This document shows positions 5,801-6,112 of a DNA stretch of 6,112 nt, in pieces. How positions within the stretch are numbered: position 1 is the stretch's first letter; every line of letters starts with the position of its first letter. The notes beneath the pieces were generated by a model. That model was given only the letters and a program-made list of their open reading frames with translations. It did not search any database and was not told the origin of the DNA. The position numbers were made by a program, and so were the translations under genes. This stretch comes from an uncultured Oscillospiraceae bacterium (GTDB lineage Bacteria; Bacillota; Clostridia; Oscillospirales; Oscillospiraceae): contig CAAENU010000002.1 of NCBI GenBank assembly GCA_900757415.1, forward strand, positions 1 to 6,112. The letters are read 5' to 3'.

Positions 5801-6112
5801 TTGGCATGAATGCCCCTGCGGTGACAGGAAGGACATAGCGGCGCATAGCTTCAAGTGGGTGATCGATAAGGAACCCACCGCAACCAGGAAAGGCTCCAAA
5901 CACGAGGAATGCACCGTCTGTGGCTATAAGAAGGCCGCTGTTGCAATTCCCGCAAAGGGTTCTACGGTGAAGCCGAGCGACCAGCCCGACAAGTCCGGAA
6001 ATACTGCCTCGTCAAATACCGGTGACAGCAGTGATCCCGTTTTGTGGAGCGCACTTCTGTTCATCAGCGGCGGCGCTGTCATCGGCACAACGGTTGTAAG
6101 CCGAAAGAAAAA
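2898..6112 (+). CDS. Secreted beta-helix surface protein with TGD-type C-terminal anchor, 3'-partial
   Basis: The frame is open without interruption for 1071 codons to the right edge. Residues 1-25 (RK, hydrophobic core, LPAAAFA before T26) are a signal peptide with an A-x-A cleavage site. After an acidic linker, IYVSSTGNDEQNTG (77-90) and PFATLAKAVDAA are the typical opening of a pectin-lyase-like right-handed beta-helix. Helix turns recur to about 600, for example QGGTLVMKEGSKIQN (286-300), MNGGTISGN (508-516) and MNGGAIENN (544-552), with GGGV/GGGA turns. Residues 600-878 are beta-rich and unassigned. Residues 879-948 (VNGGNGTISA... GYKIDTVTVNG... ADKTVIVTY) resemble a divergent InlB B-repeat domain. 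Residues 953-1012 form a His/Cys-rich module (HWHECPCG, HEECTVCG). A Ser/Asp-rich spacer leads to SNTGD (1039-1043), a hydrophobic segment (about 1048-1067) and the basic tail SRKKK, a sorting-signal layout. The last bases (AA of a codon) leave the stop just outside. Adhesin or glycan-binding roles are possible; no catalytic residues were identified. Confidence 0.9.
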   Translation, partial: MRKLLLSVLLCSALVMGLLPAAAFATELGNTPESVEEAPTSALEEQTVNEELLSEYGEQKNAPGEADPAAQNAAAEIYVSSTGNDEQNTGTKDLPFATLAKAVDAAADGAAIYIMSDLTMDQCARFYDKSLTITSGEGGPYTITRSADFYQQSDTARSWYNPAMIEVQSLSASSVGLTLSNVILDDAGMHEGTVFAQAVSDDGNADNTVYVQDAIIASNATVPCTVTLGSGAVLRNFGGMSAVRATDRAKIVMESGSVIEDTMDGYTRTKGSAADSVGPAGAIWLQGGTLVMKEGSKIQNIDGRGVYADGGKVEIGGAISSIAANKSAMWQANDGIAIHLRNNAEGTLTSTALIEKLSGGSVIRCADGAKSFKMENGSKITDCPKLNGNVIFAKNSTVVIDGEISNVHATGNHILQTDGGTAVTIEKNGRILNNRAYYGAVYINGTDEHLDIYGKINGNISTDRGGGVVLSNNGGNHNAAMYEGAEICNNKAEQTGGGAMISKGTFTMNGGTISGNISGTNSAKGEADRIGGGVFVRRGGQFIMNGGAIENNAATAFGGGVCFDASDYSGTVPKIELNAGTIKNNLRQVIVGDEYQITGGISNDLAVTGKDYGKCDRYLYISREAAVGDQAVYFQTDSKTVTPADSSLDIRLGNTSAANVTALTNASNSMGWNAPLATFWVQRDGAAKLTVGGLTLNDLPVYVLSLPVDETGNVLNASQAQVYAAQKTDTGDITDTGDIDVTLPDVSGNGYAAAIVQPSQNHGTLTIHGPKTIERNKTGEHYPVTYTVTYDMSESMESMIEQSGGKAEYVLAIDQDDRLVGNPGRFNGESIEVTYHLPHSEFRVGDVLLASAMLRITVGQRDYIIPSNVAKTQKIETTYSLTTQVNGGNGTISASKAGLAAGSHETIVFTPDSGYKIDTVTVNGVKAEVLSNMLEVIMDADKTVIVTYKSIPHIHNHGKDWKSDADNHWHECPCGDRKDIAAHSFKWVIDKEPTATRKGSKHEECTVCGYKKAAVAIPAKGSTVKPSDQPDKSGNTASSNTGDSSDPVLWSALLFISGGAVIGTTVVSRKK
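5079..5114 (+). repeat. Perfect 18-bp tandem duplication inside the surface-protein gene
   Basis: ACGGACACAGGAGATATA occurs twice head to tail with no mismatch (5079-5096 and 5097-5114). It encodes two TDTGDI units at residues 728-739, between the region after the beta-helix and a predicted beta-rich domain. Being a multiple of three it keeps the frame. Perfect identity suggests a recent slippage event and possible copy-number variation between strains. Confidence 0.9.

Overview
The window looks like chromosome of a moderately GC-rich Gram-positive gut anaerobe, most likely a clostridial (Oscillospiraceae/Ruminococcaceae-like) species. The support is an Lsa-type ABC-F gene, a secreted beta-helix surface protein with the Cys/His module and TGD-type C-terminal anchor common in that group, strong AGGAGG-type ribosome binding sites and simple rho-independent terminators. 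This placement is inference from gene content; no rRNA or other phylogenetic marker is present. No mobile element, CRISPR array, tRNA or rRNA was seen.

Layout: (1) Positions 2-667, plus strand: the 3' part of a putative gluzincin-type zinc metallopeptidase (HELCH plus a downstream DEGFAHF glutamate motif). (2) 667-705: an 18-bp perfect hairpin shared as a bidirectional terminator with the convergent next gene, overlapping both stop codons. (3) 704-2200, minus strand: a complete 498-residue ABC-F ATPase closest in recognisable sequence to Lsa-type ribosomal protection proteins (lincosamide, streptogramin A and pleuromutilin resistance). (4) 2201-2459, minus strand: its 5' leader, with a promoter, a seven-codon upstream ORF (MNLISC-stop), a long potential antiterminator and an intrinsic terminator ending just before the ABC-F ribosome binding site. 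(5) 2460-2897: a non-coding, partly AT-rich divergent intergenic region with a probable promoter for the next gene. (6) 2898 to the right edge, plus strand: a secreted, probably cell-wall-anchored surface protein of at least 1071 residues, cut by the window edge at or very near its natural C-terminus.

The most interesting element is the ABC-F leader. The segment at 2325-2318 (GCGGGAAA) is perfectly complementary to part of the terminator's 3' arm, and it can alternatively pair with the last codons of the upstream ORF. Two further nested helices complete a colinear antiterminator. This reads as antibiotic-sensing transcription attenuation: a drug-stalled ribosome on the hexapeptide ORF would release the antiterminator strand and switch on the resistance gene. 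The principle is known for other ABC-F and erm genes; the particular peptide and RNA architecture are read here directly from the sequence and I do not recognise them as a described element. The metallopeptidase, ABC-F gene and surface protein are not an operon and share no evident pathway.
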